NCBI GenBank assembly: GCA_937877455.1
Contig: CALFIU010000130.1
Span: 1 to 64,000 of the forward strand
Length of the DNA: 64,000 nucleotides
Direction: 5' to 3'
Origin: an uncultured Bacteroidales bacterium
GTDB lineage: Bacteria > Bacteroidota > Bacteroidia > Bacteroidales > UBA3824
In this document: positions 43,638-51,867 of the stretch, piece by piece
Numbering within the stretch: position 1 is the stretch's first letter
How the letters are laid out: each line of letters starts with the position of its first letter
Made by a program: the position numbers and the translations under genes
The notes under the pieces: model-generated
Told to the model about the DNA's origin: nothing
What the model saw: the letters and a program-made list of their open reading frames with translations, nothing else
Databases searched by the model: none

Positions 43638-44639
43638 ATGAAAAACATATTAAGCCGCCTTATAAACGGTGAAACTCTCTCACGACAAGAAACATACAAT
43701 ATTTTGGTAAACATTACGCACGGAGATTATTCTGATGCACAGATAACAGCCTTACTTGTTGCCTTGCAAATGCGAGGAATAACTGTTGACGAGTTGCTTG
43801 GATTTCGCGATGGAATACTTGAAACAGGTGTGCGTGTTGATGCGGCAGAATTTAAGCCAATTGACATTGTAGGAACTGGCGGTGATTGTAAAAATACCTT
43901 CAACATTTCCACTTGTTCGTGTTTTGTAGTGGCTGGAGCTGGTTACAAAGTGGCAAAGCACGGCAATTATGCAGCATCATCTGTAAGTGGCGCAAGTAAT
44001 GTTATTGAAGGACATGGTATTAAATTTACATCCGACAATGATAAAATTCGTCGTAGTCTTGAACAAACCAACTTTGTTTATTTACATGCTCAACTTTTTG
44101 CAAAGGCTATGAAATTTGTTGGCGGCATACGCAAGGCGTTGCAGATACCAACATGCTTTAACCTGCTCGGTCCAATTGTAAATCCCATAAAACCAGCCTA
44201 TCAGATGCTTGGTGTGGCTAATCTTAAACAAATGGAGATTTATAAAGATGTTTACAAAAAAATTGGAATTGGCTATTCTATAGTTCATAGTCTTGATGGT
44301 TATGATGAAATTTCATTAACAGGGCCGTTTAAGGTGTCGTCTAATAATTATGAAAAGACGTTTGAACCCGATGACTTTAATTTTTCAATTGCATATCCTG
44401 GCGACTTATGCGGTGGAGAAAAATCAACAAAAGAAGATGCTATTAAGGTGTTTGATAGTGTATTGCAGAATACTTCAGCACTAAGCCAAAAAAATGTGGT
44501 AATTGCTAACGCTGCATTTGCAATAAAAACTATCGAACAAGAAAAACCTATTGAGGATTGTATGGCAATTGCCAGAGAATCAATAGAAAGTGGTAAGGCA
44601 TGGAAAACTTTTAAAAAGTATGCCGAGTTAAATTCGTAA
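43638..44639 (+). CDS. trpD: Anthranilate phosphoribosyltransferase
   Basis: TrpD transfers phosphoribosyl from PRPP to anthranilate in tryptophan synthesis. The 333-residue product shows the PRPP site GTGGDCKNTFNIST (about 79-92), KHGNYAASSVSGASNVIE (about 113-130), and AMKFVGGIRKALQIPTCFNLLGP (about 150-175). This is a full-length single-domain enzyme. It is separated from any other trp gene in the window, so it is either part of a scattered pathway or expressed with its neighbours. The same fold serves thymidine/pyrimidine phosphorylases, but the anthranilate-type motifs fit best. Confidence 0.9.
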   Translation: MKNILSRLINGETLSRQETYNILVNITHGDYSDAQITALLVALQMRGITVDELLGFRDGILETGVRVDAAEFKPIDIVGTGGDCKNTFNISTCSCFVVAGAGYKVAKHGNYAASSVSGASNVIEGHGIKFTSDNDKIRRSLEQTNFVYLHAQLFAKAMKFVGGIRKALQIPTCFNLLGPIVNPIKPAYQMLGVANLKQMEIYKDVYKKIGIGYSIVHSLDGYDEISLTGPFKVSSNNYEKTFEPDDFNFSIAYPGDLCGGEKSTKEDAIKVFDSVLQNTSALSQKNVVIANAAFAIKTIEQEKPIEDCMAIARESIESGKAWKTFKKYAELNS

Positions 44640-44656
44640 AAAAAAAACTTAAAAAA

Positions 44657-44688
44657 TTTGCACGCAAATAAAAAAGTTTTTAATATTG
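44657..44688 (+). promoter_or_regulatory. Possible promoter of tRNA-Ser
   Basis: TTTG at 44657-44660 and TAATATTG at 44681-44688 (one mismatch to TAnnTTTG) are 24 bases apart between starts, 34 bases before the mature tRNA. The stretch between contains a partial CACCGCC/GGTGGTG hairpin. Confidence 0.5.
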
Positions 44689-44722
44689 CACCGCCGTTGT
44701 AAAAGATGGTGGTGTAATTATT

Positions 44723-44809
44723 GGAAAGATGGCAGAGTGGTCGAATGTACCGCACTCGAAATGCGGCGTAGGGGTAACTCTACCGGGGGTTCGAATCCCT
44801 CTCTTTCCG
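44723..44809 (+). tRNA. tRNA-Ser (anticodon CGA)
   Basis: The 87-nt sequence folds as a class II tRNA. The acceptor stem pairs GGAAAGA (44723-44729) with TCTTTCC (44802-44808); the anticodon stem CCGCA/TGCGG flanks loop CTCGAAA with anticodon CGA at 44757-44759. It has a long variable arm (GTAGGGGTAACTCTAC) and a GGTTCGAATCC T arm. The CCA end is not encoded, so it must be added by nucleotidyltransferase. It reads UCG serine codons. Confidence 0.97.
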
Positions 44810-44818
44810 CAGATTAGA

Positions 44819-44854
44819 AGTTCAGATTATAAAAATATAGTCTGAACTTTTTTT
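44819..44854 (+). terminator. Intrinsic terminator of tRNA-Ser
   Basis: AGTTCAGA (44819-44826) pairs with TCTGAACT (44841-44848), followed by seven T residues, ten bases after the mature tRNA end. Confidence 0.85.
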
Positions 44855-44861
44855 ATGGAAT

Positions 44862-44932
44862 ATATTGTATGTAACGGTTAATTCCAAAATGAAAATAAGG
44901 TATAACCGATAATAAAAAAGGTGTTACAATAT
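44862..44932 (+). other. Nested inverted repeats between tRNA-Ser and metY
   Basis: ATATTGTA (44862-44869) pairs with TACAATAT (44925-44932), and inside it CGGTTA (44875-44880) pairs with TAACCG (44903-44908). Together they can form a stem-loop of about 70 nt upstream of the metY promoter. No coding function or known RNA family was recognised; it could be a regulatory DNA element or a small RNA. Confidence 0.4.
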
Positions 44933-44956
44933 CCTATATCACATTTTTTTTAAATT

Positions 44957-44974
44957 ATACCCTTAAAAGGGTAT
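44957..44974. promoter_or_regulatory. Putative operator overlapping the metY promoter
   Basis: ATACCCTTAAAAGGGTAT has perfect 8-bp arms around a two-base centre. It ends where the -33-like TTGG (44974-44977) begins and lies 23-40 bases upstream of the -7 element TATCTTTG. That placement fits a dimeric regulator of sulfur-amino-acid synthesis. Confidence 0.6.
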
Positions 44975-45004
44975 TGGTAAGAGTTGTTTGCAGTTATATC
45001 TTTG
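44974..45004 (+). promoter_or_regulatory. Promoter of metY
   Basis: TATCTTTG at 44997-45004 is a perfect -7 match; TTGG at 44974-44977 is the nearest -33-like element, 23 bases upstream. The transcript leader of about 70 bases before the ATG seems too short for a typical SAM riboswitch. Confidence 0.65.
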
Positions 45005-45082
45005 CATCGTCGAAATGAAAAAAACATATCGACAGAAAACGATAATTAACACAAAATATTAATATAAAAAATAAAAAGCATC

Positions 45083-46363
45083 ATGGCACAGAAAAAATTA
45101 CATTTTGAAACATTACAACTTCACGTAGGACAAGAACAAGCAGACCCAGCAACCGATGCGCGCGCTGTACCTATTTATCAAACCACTTCGTTTGTTTTTC
45201 ACAATAGCCAACATGCGGCTGATCGTTTTGGACTTCGCAATGCTGGAAATATTTATGGTCGTTTAACCAACACCACACAAGGTATTTTTGAACAACGTGT
45301 TGCAGCGTTGGAAGGCGGTGCAGCTGGTTTGGCTGTAGCATCGGGTGCAGCAGCTATTACATACGCTTTTGAAAATATTACAAAAGCTGGCGACCATATT
45401 GTTGCTGCAAAGACAATCTATGGTGGAACATACAATTTGTTAAGCCACACTTTACCTACTTATGGCGTTACAACTACATTTGTAGATCCATCTGATTTAA
45501 ATAATTTTGATAAAGCTATTCAGCCCAACACCAAGGCAGTGTTTATTGAAACACTTGGTAATCCTAATTCAAATGTTATTGACATTGAAAAAGTAGCTGC
45601 TATTGCTCACAAACACAATATTATACTTATTGTTGACAACACTTTTGCTACTCCATTCTTGGTTCGTCCAATAGAATACGGTGCTGATATTGTATTACAT
45701 TCTGCAACCAAATTTATTGGTGGACACGGTAGTTCACTCGGTGGCATAATAGTAGAAAGTGGAAAATTTGACTGGAAAAAATCAGGAAAATATCCACAAT
45801 TTACAGAACCAGATCCAAGTTATCATGGCGTTGTTTTTGCCGATGCTGTTGGTCCTGCTGCTTTTGTAACGAGAATCCGTGCAATACTTTTGCGTGATAC
45901 TGGTGCAACTCTTAGTCCGTTTAATGCTTTCTTGCTACTTCAAGGTCTTGAAACATTATCTTATCGTGTAGAACGTCATGTCGAAAATGCCCTCAAAGTG
46001 GTTGATTATCTTAACAAACATCCAAAAGTTAAAAAAGTTAATCACCCTGCGTTGGTTTCGCACCCAGACCACGAAACATATAAGAAATATTTTCCAAATG
46101 GTGGTGGTTCTATTTTTACATTTGAAATCAACGGTGGTGTAAAAGAAGCTCACGAATTTATTGATCGTTTGAAAATTTTCTCACTTTTGGCAAATGTTGC
46201 CGATGTTAAATCGCTTGTTATTCACCCTGCCACAACCACACACTCTCAACTATCTGAATCAGAACTTGCAGAACAAGGAATTTACCAAGGTACTGTTCGC
46301 CTTTCAATTGGCGTAGAACATATTGATGATATTATTGATGATCTCGAACAAGCTTTGGGTTAA
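45083..46363 (+). CDS. metY: O-acetylhomoserine sulfhydrylase (Cys/Met metabolism PLP enzyme)
   Basis: MetY joins O-acetylhomoserine with sulfide to give homocysteine, in the direct sulfhydrylation route to methionine. The 426-residue product has ALEGGAAGLAVASGAAA (76-92), the aspartate in LIVDNTFATPF, the PLP lysine K210 in HSATKFIGGHGSSLGG, and the C-terminal SIGVEHIDDIIDDLEQAL. The insertion near residue 240 (PDPSYHG) is typical of the O-acetylhomoserine branch rather than cystathionine synthase. It has its own promoter, operator-like palindrome and terminator, so it is a single-gene unit. Confidence 0.94.
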   Translation: MAQKKLHFETLQLHVGQEQADPATDARAVPIYQTTSFVFHNSQHAADRFGLRNAGNIYGRLTNTTQGIFEQRVAALEGGAAGLAVASGAAAITYAFENITKAGDHIVAAKTIYGGTYNLLSHTLPTYGVTTTFVDPSDLNNFDKAIQPNTKAVFIETLGNPNSNVIDIEKVAAIAHKHNIILIVDNTFATPFLVRPIEYGADIVLHSATKFIGGHGSSLGGIIVESGKFDWKKSGKYPQFTEPDPSYHGVVFADAVGPAAFVTRIRAILLRDTGATLSPFNAFLLLQGLETLSYRVERHVENALKVVDYLNKHPKVKKVNHPALVSHPDHETYKKYFPNGGGSIFTFEINGGVKEAHEFIDRLKIFSLLANVADVKSLVIHPATTTHSQLSESELAEQGIYQGTVRLSIGVEHIDDIIDDLEQALG

Positions 46364-46403
46364 TGATTTGAATATCAGTTATTTGTTATAGTAAATAAAG
46401 TAG

Positions 46404-46444
46404 CCGTCCTTTGTGTTTGACAAAATGCACGAAGGACGGTTTTT
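46404..46444 (+). terminator. Intrinsic terminator after metY
   Basis: CCGTCCTT (46404-46411) pairs with AAGGACGG (46432-46439), with further GTG/CAC pairing inside and a T run after. Confidence 0.85.
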
Positions 46445-46474
46445 AATTAAATATTTGTGTAAAATTAACACACA

Positions 46475-46510
46475 TTGCAACAAAAACTTCACATCGTTTT
46501 TATTCTTTTG
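46475..46510 (+). promoter_or_regulatory. Promoter of the Nudix regulator gene
   Basis: TTG at 46475-46477 and TATTCTTTTG at 46501-46510 (a slightly expanded -7 element) start 26 bases apart. The ATG is 24 bases after the -7 element. Confidence 0.5.
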
Positions 46511-46533
46511 CAAAAATATTTCATGGTAAAACG

Positions 46534-47226
46534 ATGCCGAAATTTAAATACGATTATCCAAGACCAGCACTTGCAGTAGATTGCGTAGTGTTTGGTTTTG
46601 ACGGAAAAAATCTTAACGTGCTACTTGTTAAACGTGCAATTGAGCCGTTTAAAGGGTGTTATGCGTTGCCAGGTGGGTTTGTACATATTGACGAAACCGT
46701 TGAACAGTGTGCTAAACGCGAGTTAATGGAAGAAACTGGTATAAAAAATGTCTATATGGAACAGCTCTATACTTTTGGTGATATTGACCGAGATCCTCGC
46801 GAAAGAGTTGTTTCAGTGTCCTATTATGCGCTTGTACGTAGTAATAATTATAATCCTGTGGGCGGAACAGATGCTGATTTCGCCGATTGGTTTAGGGTGG
46901 GGGAGTTGCCAAAACTTGCCTTCGACCACAATAAAATTGTACAATTGGCAAAAGATAGGCTTAAAGGTCAGATAAGATACAAACCTATTGGTTTTGAACT
47001 GCTTGACGAAAAATTTACTATGCCTCAGCTTCAACTTCTTTATGAAGCAGTGCTTGAAAAAAAACTCGATCGTCGTAATTTTTCTAACAAGATTTTAAAA
47101 ACGGGAATACTTGATCTGCTTGACGAAAAACAACAAAATGTGCCTTATCGTGCGCCAAGATTGATGAGGTTTAACCATGAAAAATATCTCAAAAAAACAC
47201 TTGAAGGTTTTAATTTTGAAATTTAG
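46534..47226 (+). CDS. Nudix protein with C-terminal winged helix, NrtR-like
   Basis: The 230-residue protein has an intact Nudix box (48-70, GX5EX7REUXEEXGU: G48, E54, R62, E63, E66, E67) preceded by VDCVVFGFDGKNLNVLLVKR. The C-terminal 80 residues (from about 150: FTMPQLQLLYEAVLEKKLDRRNFSNKILKTGIL) form the winged helix of NrtR/AraR-type regulators. In this family the Nudix domain senses ADP-ribose-like ligands or arabinose, and the winged helix represses target genes. Since the box is intact, hydrolysis is also possible. Five bases after it lies an EamA-type permease gene, a possible target. Confidence 0.87.
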   Translation: MPKFKYDYPRPALAVDCVVFGFDGKNLNVLLVKRAIEPFKGCYALPGGFVHIDETVEQCAKRELMEETGIKNVYMEQLYTFGDIDRDPRERVVSVSYYALVRSNNYNPVGGTDADFADWFRVGELPKLAFDHNKIVQLAKDRLKGQIRYKPIGFELLDEKFTMPQLQLLYEAVLEKKLDRRNFSNKILKTGILDLLDEKQQNVPYRAPRLMRFNHEKYLKKTLEGFNFEI

Positions 47227-47231
47227 GTGTT

Positions 47232-48152
47232 ATGAAAAAAATTACATCATACCATCTTGTTGGGCATGTTGCGATGTTTATAGCCAATCTTATTTGGGGT
47301 GTGATGTCGCCCGTGTCTAAGTATGTTATGAGTTTTGATACTGTAAGTTCGTTTGCTGTAACTGGTTTTAGAATTTTTGGTGGCTGTTTACTTTTTTGGC
47401 TTGCATCAATTTTTATAAAAACCGAGAATGTAGATAATCGTGACAAAATTAAACTTTTTTTTGCTTCGTTGCTTGCGATTATCTTCAATCAAGGTCTTTT
47501 TGTTACAGGAGTGTCGTTAACTTCGCCTATAAATGCCAGTGTTATAACCACTTTCTTGCCTATTGTTACCATGGTATTGGCTTTTTTTATATTGCAAGAA
47601 CCAATTACTTTTAAAAAAGTTGTAGGTATTATGCTTGGTCTTGGTGGCGCGCTAATGCTTGTTTTTACATCGCGCAACGTGGAGTCTGGTGGAAATGTGG
47701 TTGGAGATTTGTGTTGCTTTGGAGCGCAAATAAGTTTTGCTCTTTATGTAGTTGTCTTTAAGGATTTGGTTGGAAAATATTCGCCAGTTACAATTATGAA
47801 ATGGATGTTTTTGTTTGCAACTATTGTATTTGGTGTTGTTGGTATAATGCATATAAAATCAATATGTTGGCAACAACTTACAATTTCTGCAGAGTTAGGT
47901 TTAGGCTATATTGTTTTTTTAGGAACGTTTTTGGCTTATTTTTTTATTCCCATTGGTCAACATCGACTTAGGCCAACGGTTGTTACGATGTATAATTATG
48001 TTCAACCAGTAATGGCATCGGTGGTGGCGGTGTGGGTTGGTATGGAAAGTTTTTCTTTATTTAAAATTGTTTCAGCGATGATGATTTTTGCAGGTGTGTT
48101 TGTTGTTACACAAAGTAAATCAAAAAAAGATATACAAGAAAATAATAAATAA
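47232..48152 (+). CDS. EamA/DMT-family transporter
   Basis: The 306-residue protein has ten predicted membrane helices in two EamA halves: first FIANLIWGVMSPVSKYVMSF..., second after about residue 155 (VVGDLCCFGAQISFALYVVVFKDLVGKYSP). Members export amino acids, nucleotides or other metabolites with proton exchange. It starts 5 bases after the NrtR-like gene and ends 2 bases before the next permease gene, so the three are one operon and may share one ligand, which is unknown. Confidence 0.85.
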   Translation: MKKITSYHLVGHVAMFIANLIWGVMSPVSKYVMSFDTVSSFAVTGFRIFGGCLLFWLASIFIKTENVDNRDKIKLFFASLLAIIFNQGLFVTGVSLTSPINASVITTFLPIVTMVLAFFILQEPITFKKVVGIMLGLGGALMLVFTSRNVESGGNVVGDLCCFGAQISFALYVVVFKDLVGKYSPVTIMKWMFLFATIVFGVVGIMHIKSICWQQLTISAELGLGYIVFLGTFLAYFFIPIGQHRLRPTVVTMYNYVQPVMASVVAVWVGMESFSLFKIVSAMMIFAGVFVVTQSKSKKDIQENNK

Positions 48153-48154
48153 AA

Positions 48155-49060
48155 ATGAATACAATATTTCAATTTGCAAAAAATAACGCTTTACCATTAG
48201 CAATGTTATTAGGTGCAGTTTTTCATAATTTTTTTTCACAGTTTGCATTTTTGATGCCTTATCTTTTGTTTACGATGTTGCTACTTTCGTTTTCAAAGGT
48301 GTCGTTATATGAACTTAAACCGCGTAAATTACATTTTATACTTTTAGCTATTGAAGTGTTGGGTTCGTTGGCTGCGTATTGGGCTATAAGTGGATATAAT
48401 AAAATTTTGGCAGAAAGTGTTATGATGATAATTATCTGTCCAACGGCAACTGCGGCTGTTGTAATTACTTCAAAACTTGGAGGAAGTGCCGCCAGCATAA
48501 CGTCTTATACTTTGTTGGCCAACATTACTGTAGCAGTGGTTATTCCGTTGTTATTTCCTATTATTGAACCACATGAAGGAATGGATTTCGTGGATGGCTT
48601 TTTAACAATATTAAAAAAAGTGTTTCCACTTTTGGTTTGTCCTATGATTTTGGCAGAGTTGCTTAGAAAATTTTTGCCACCTGTACATGGTTTTTTGTTA
48701 AAATATAGTTCAGCATCGTTTTATATTTGGGCGGTTTCGCTCACTACTCTTATGGGGCGAACTGTAAAAACTATTTTAGAAACGCCAGAAAATTATCATA
48801 TTGATATTCTTATGGCAGTGGCGAGCATGATTGTATGCGTTATACTTTTTGTTAGTGGCAAAAAGATTGGCACACATTACAACGACAGAATAAGTGCAGG
48901 ACAAGCTTTGGGGCAAAAAAATACTATTTTTGCCATTTGGGTGGCGCAAACTTATTTAAATCCGCTATCATCGGTTGGTAGCGGATTTTATATTATTTGG
49001 CAAAATCTTTTTAATAGTTGGCAGTTGCAAAAAAAACGAAAACAATCGCAAAAAAATTAA
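48155..49060 (+). CDS. BASS/SBF-type transporter (bile acid:sodium symporter family)
   Basis: The 301-residue protein has about nine membrane helices and an SBF-like core including MMIIICPTATAAVVITSKLGGSAASITSYTLLANI (about 90-125), with the typical broken helix and a polar residue pattern for sodium sites. A C-terminal segment (IFAIWVAQTYLNPLSSVGSGFYIIWQNLFNSWQ) holds the second crossover region. Substrates in this family include bile acids, pyruvate, pantoate and arsenite; none can be chosen from sequence. It closes the NrtR-EamA-SBF operon. Confidence 0.78.
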   Translation: MNTIFQFAKNNALPLAMLLGAVFHNFFSQFAFLMPYLLFTMLLLSFSKVSLYELKPRKLHFILLAIEVLGSLAAYWAISGYNKILAESVMMIIICPTATAAVVITSKLGGSAASITSYTLLANITVAVVIPLLFPIIEPHEGMDFVDGFLTILKKVFPLLVCPMILAELLRKFLPPVHGFLLKYSSASFYIWAVSLTTLMGRTVKTILETPENYHIDILMAVASMIVCVILFVSGKKIGTHYNDRISAGQALGQKNTIFAIWVAQTYLNPLSSVGSGFYIIWQNLFNSWQLQKKRKQSQKN

Positions 49061-49064
49061 GAAA

Positions 49065-49152
49065 CTATCCAAAAAGTGTAAGATTGTAATGTAGACTGCT
49101 TGCTTGTAACTATTTGTAAATCAGATATGTTGAAATCTTACTTTTTAGACAG
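49065..49152. terminator. Imperfect inverted repeat between convergent genes
   Basis: CTATCCAAAAAGTGTAAGATT (49065-49085 region) pairs with the segment AATCTTACTTTTTAGACAG (49134-49152), with a two-base bulge and a loop of about 48 bases. It lies between the SBF transporter gene and pepP, convergent genes, so it may act as a weak two-way terminator or be a decayed mobile-repeat remnant. Confidence 0.45.
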
Positions 49153-49167
49153 CCACAAAGTGTAAAT

Positions 49168-50928
49168 TTATATTGCTTTACATTTTTCTTTAAGCCATTT
49201 TTGTTCGTCTGGCGTGAGGTGTGGCGAAAGTTTTTTTAATACATTTTGGTGATAATTGTTTAAAAAAGTTATTTCGTCTGTTGTAAGAAGGCTTTTGTCG
49301 ATGGCTTTAATGTCTATGTGACAGAGTGTTAGCACTTCAAATTTAAGAAATCCATTAAATTCGGACTCTACAACAGCGAGCATATTTTCTATACGTATTC
49401 CGTATTCATTTTCAATGTAAATACCTGGTTCATCAGTTATTACCATTCCTTTTGTGAGTTTTGTATTGTTTTTTGGAGAAAAACCGCATGGACCTTCGTG
49501 TACATTGAGACAAAATCCTACACCGTGTCCTGTACCGTGTCCAAAATTTTTCCCATATTGCCATAATGGACTGCGTGCTATTGTGTCTATTTGGTTTCCT
49601 GTAGTGCCTTGTGGAAAAATAAGCGTTGCAACGTCGGCCATTGCTTTAAAAACAAGAGTGTAGTCGCGCTTGAAATGTTGGTTAAAATTGCCAATTGGAA
49701 CAACTCGTGTTATGTCGGTGGTGCCTGTATAATATTGTCCGCCAGAATCTACAAGATAAATTCCGTCTTTTTCGATAATAATGTCGGTTTTTTTAGATGG
49801 GGCGTAATGTGGCATTGCAGCGTGGGCGTTGACCGAAGATATACATTCAAAACTTTCTGATAAGAAACCTTGTCTTTTGCTGCGTTCTTCATACAACATT
49901 GCGGCAGCTTCAAGTTCGCTTGTTTTTTTATTTGAAGTGGTAATTTTTTCGAGTCGATAGAAGAATTTTTCAAGTGCAACACCGTCTTCTATCATTGTTT
50001 TTTTTATGTTTTGTAGTTCCTTGTTGTTTTTTATTGCTTTTTCGGCAGCCAAAGGACTTTTTTTGTTAAATATCTGACATTTAGGATTAATAGACGAATA
50101 AATTTTGTACGAACTTTCTGCTATATCTAAGCCTACACGCAAATTTTCATTTAGTTTTTCTAAACTTGCATATATGTCGTTGTATTGATAAATGTTTATC
50201 CCATTATACAAAAGATATTGTTCTATTTGCGGTTTTAGTCTTTGCTTATGGATGTAGAGCGACACTTCGCCATTGTCTGTTATGGTTAAAAACGACCTAA
50301 AAACGGGACAAAAATCAATATCAGCGGCTCGTAAATTTAACAGCCAAGCGGTTTCGTCAAGTTGAGAAACAATGTAAATTTCAATGTTTTCTGCTTTTAG
50401 TTTATCAACTACGCTTTTTATTTTTTGCGTAGTTGTTTGTCCGCAAAAATTTTCGTCAAGAATAAAAATTTCGGAGAGTTTTGGCGTTGGTTTGTTTGTC
50501 CAATAGTATGGTGTTAAGTCTGCCTGATAATTTATTTGGCTTTGTGGTAATAGTTTTTCAAGTGCTGTTATTGTTGCTGCGGGTGTGCATTTACCATCAA
50601 ATCCTATTTTTGCTGTGCCGTTGAATTTTTCTTTTATAAATTCAGAAATTATTGTTTCTGCTTTTTTGGTTTGTAATTGAAAATCAAATTGGCTGTTTTC
50701 CAACTCTTTGCGTCCTGATATTTCAAATCTTGAATCGGTGTAGAGTTTTGCATCGTTTTGTGTAATTATAAGGTATGCGTTGTCGCCGCTAAAATTTGTA
50801 ATTTTTTTTACTGTCATAAAATCTTCGGCTATATATTCGCTTTGGTGTGGGTCTGTGTTAAAAACGAGATACACATCAATTGCGTTTTTTGCCATTGCCA
50901 CCCTTAAAAGTTCAAGTGTTTGGTTCAT
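49168..50928 (-). CDS. pepP: Xaa-Pro aminopeptidase (aminopeptidase P), three-domain form
   Basis: The 586-residue enzyme removes N-terminal residues before proline. Two creatinase-like N-terminal domains (to about 300) precede the pita-bread catalytic domain. Its metal ligands are visible in VDSGGQYYTGTTDITR (two Asp), GHGTGHGVGFCLNVHEG (His), TDEPGIYIENEYG (Glu) and GIRIENM (Glu). The length and C-terminal helical extension (EQKWLKEKCKAI) match the large three-domain form. It starts 2 bases after hemC's stop codon, so it is transcribed with the haem genes though with no obvious biochemical link. Confidence 0.93.
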   Translation of the reverse strand: MNQTLELLRVAMAKNAIDVYLVFNTDPHQSEYIAEDFMTVKKITNFSGDNAYLIITQNDAKLYTDSRFEISGRKELENSQFDFQLQTKKAETIISEFIKEKFNGTAKIGFDGKCTPAATITALEKLLPQSQINYQADLTPYYWTNKPTPKLSEIFILDENFCGQTTTQKIKSVVDKLKAENIEIYIVSQLDETAWLLNLRAADIDFCPVFRSFLTITDNGEVSLYIHKQRLKPQIEQYLLYNGINIYQYNDIYASLEKLNENLRVGLDIAESSYKIYSSINPKCQIFNKKSPLAAEKAIKNNKELQNIKKTMIEDGVALEKFFYRLEKITTSNKKTSELEAAAMLYEERSKRQGFLSESFECISSVNAHAAMPHYAPSKKTDIIIEKDGIYLVDSGGQYYTGTTDITRVVPIGNFNQHFKRDYTLVFKAMADVATLIFPQGTTGNQIDTIARSPLWQYGKNFGHGTGHGVGFCLNVHEGPCGFSPKNNTKLTKGMVITDEPGIYIENEYGIRIENMLAVVESEFNGFLKFEVLTLCHIDIKAIDKSLLTTDEITFLNNYHQNVLKKLSPHLTPDEQKWLKEKCKAI

Positions 50929-50930
50929 TA

Positions 50931-51860
50931 TTATGAGTTTTTGTTTATGTTTTTTAATATGTCGTTTCCTCCGTTTTTCAATATGTCGTTAGCAATTTTT
51001 TCAACTAATTCCATCGCTCTGGAACTATCGCCAACAATGGTGCGGAGTATAAATTCTTGTCCGTTGAGCGACGAAACGAAAGCTTTAATTTTCAGTTGGT
51101 TGCCGTTAAATTTGGTATAACAACCGAATGGTGTTTTGCAGCCAGCATTGATGAGTTTTAAAAAATATCGCTCTGTGTTTGCTACTATTTGTGTTGGTAG
51201 ATGATTTATTTTTTGTGCTATTTGTTTTGCAAAGTTATTATTGTTGCATGTTTCTATTGCAATTATTCCTTGACAAGCAGCTGGAATTATGATGTCTTCG
51301 TTTATAATAGATGTTATTCTGTCTTGTAAATCAAGACGTTGAAGACCAGCGGCTGCCATTAGCATTGCAGAGCAATGTCCTTGATCGTATTTTTTTAGAC
51401 GTGTGTTAACATTGCCCCTAATATCTATTATTTTGAGATTTTGGTTAATGTGTAGCAGTTGGGCTTTTCGTCTAAGGCTCGAAGTTGCAACAATGTCGTC
51501 GGGCGAGAAACTATATAGGTCTTTTGCTGTTTTGCTTACGAGCGCATCTCTAAACTCACCTCTTTTTAATACCGCTGTTATTTCAAGGTTTTCGGGTAAT
51601 TGGGTTGGCATGTCTTTGAGGCTGTGTACCGCAAAATCTATTTGACCATTAAGCAATTCGGTTTCTATTTCGGCTGTAAAAATACCTTTGTCGCCGATTT
51701 TAGAAAGTGCTATATCGAGAATTTTGTCGCCTTTGGTTTCTATTTTTTTTATTTCAACGTCTATGTTATCAAAATTATCGAGTATTGCATTTTTAACAGC
51801 GTTGGCTTGGTACATTGCAAGGTTGCTACTGCGTGTGCCGATGGTAATTTTTTGTTTCAT
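50931..51860 (-). CDS. hemC: Porphobilinogen deaminase (hydroxymethylbilane synthase)
   Basis: HemC polymerises four porphobilinogen units into hydroxymethylbilane. The 309-residue protein starts at the ATG at 51860 (TTG at 51878 is an in-frame alternative) with KITIGTRSSNLAMYQAN. It carries FAVHSLKDMPTQLPENLEI, ATSSLRRKAQLLH, IRGNVNTRLKK and the dipyrromethane-attachment region NAGCKTPFGCYTKF, whose first cysteine is the expected cofactor site. It lies 7 bases after hemA and 2 bases before pepP in one operon. Confidence 0.96.
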   Translation of the reverse strand: MKQKITIGTRSSNLAMYQANAVKNAILDNFDNIDVEIKKIETKGDKILDIALSKIGDKGIFTAEIETELLNGQIDFAVHSLKDMPTQLPENLEITAVLKRGEFRDALVSKTAKDLYSFSPDDIVATSSLRRKAQLLHINQNLKIIDIRGNVNTRLKKYDQGHCSAMLMAAAGLQRLDLQDRITSIINEDIIIPAACQGIIAIETCNNNNFAKQIAQKINHLPTQIVANTERYFLKLINAGCKTPFGCYTKFNGNQLKIKAFVSSLNGQEFILRTIVGDSSRAMELVEKIANDILKNGGNDILKNINKNS

Positions 51861-51867
51861 TCGAGAG

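Noticed and set aside
44950..45082. SAM riboswitch before metY
   Set aside because: The predicted leader is about 70 bases and shows no characteristic SAM-box motifs.
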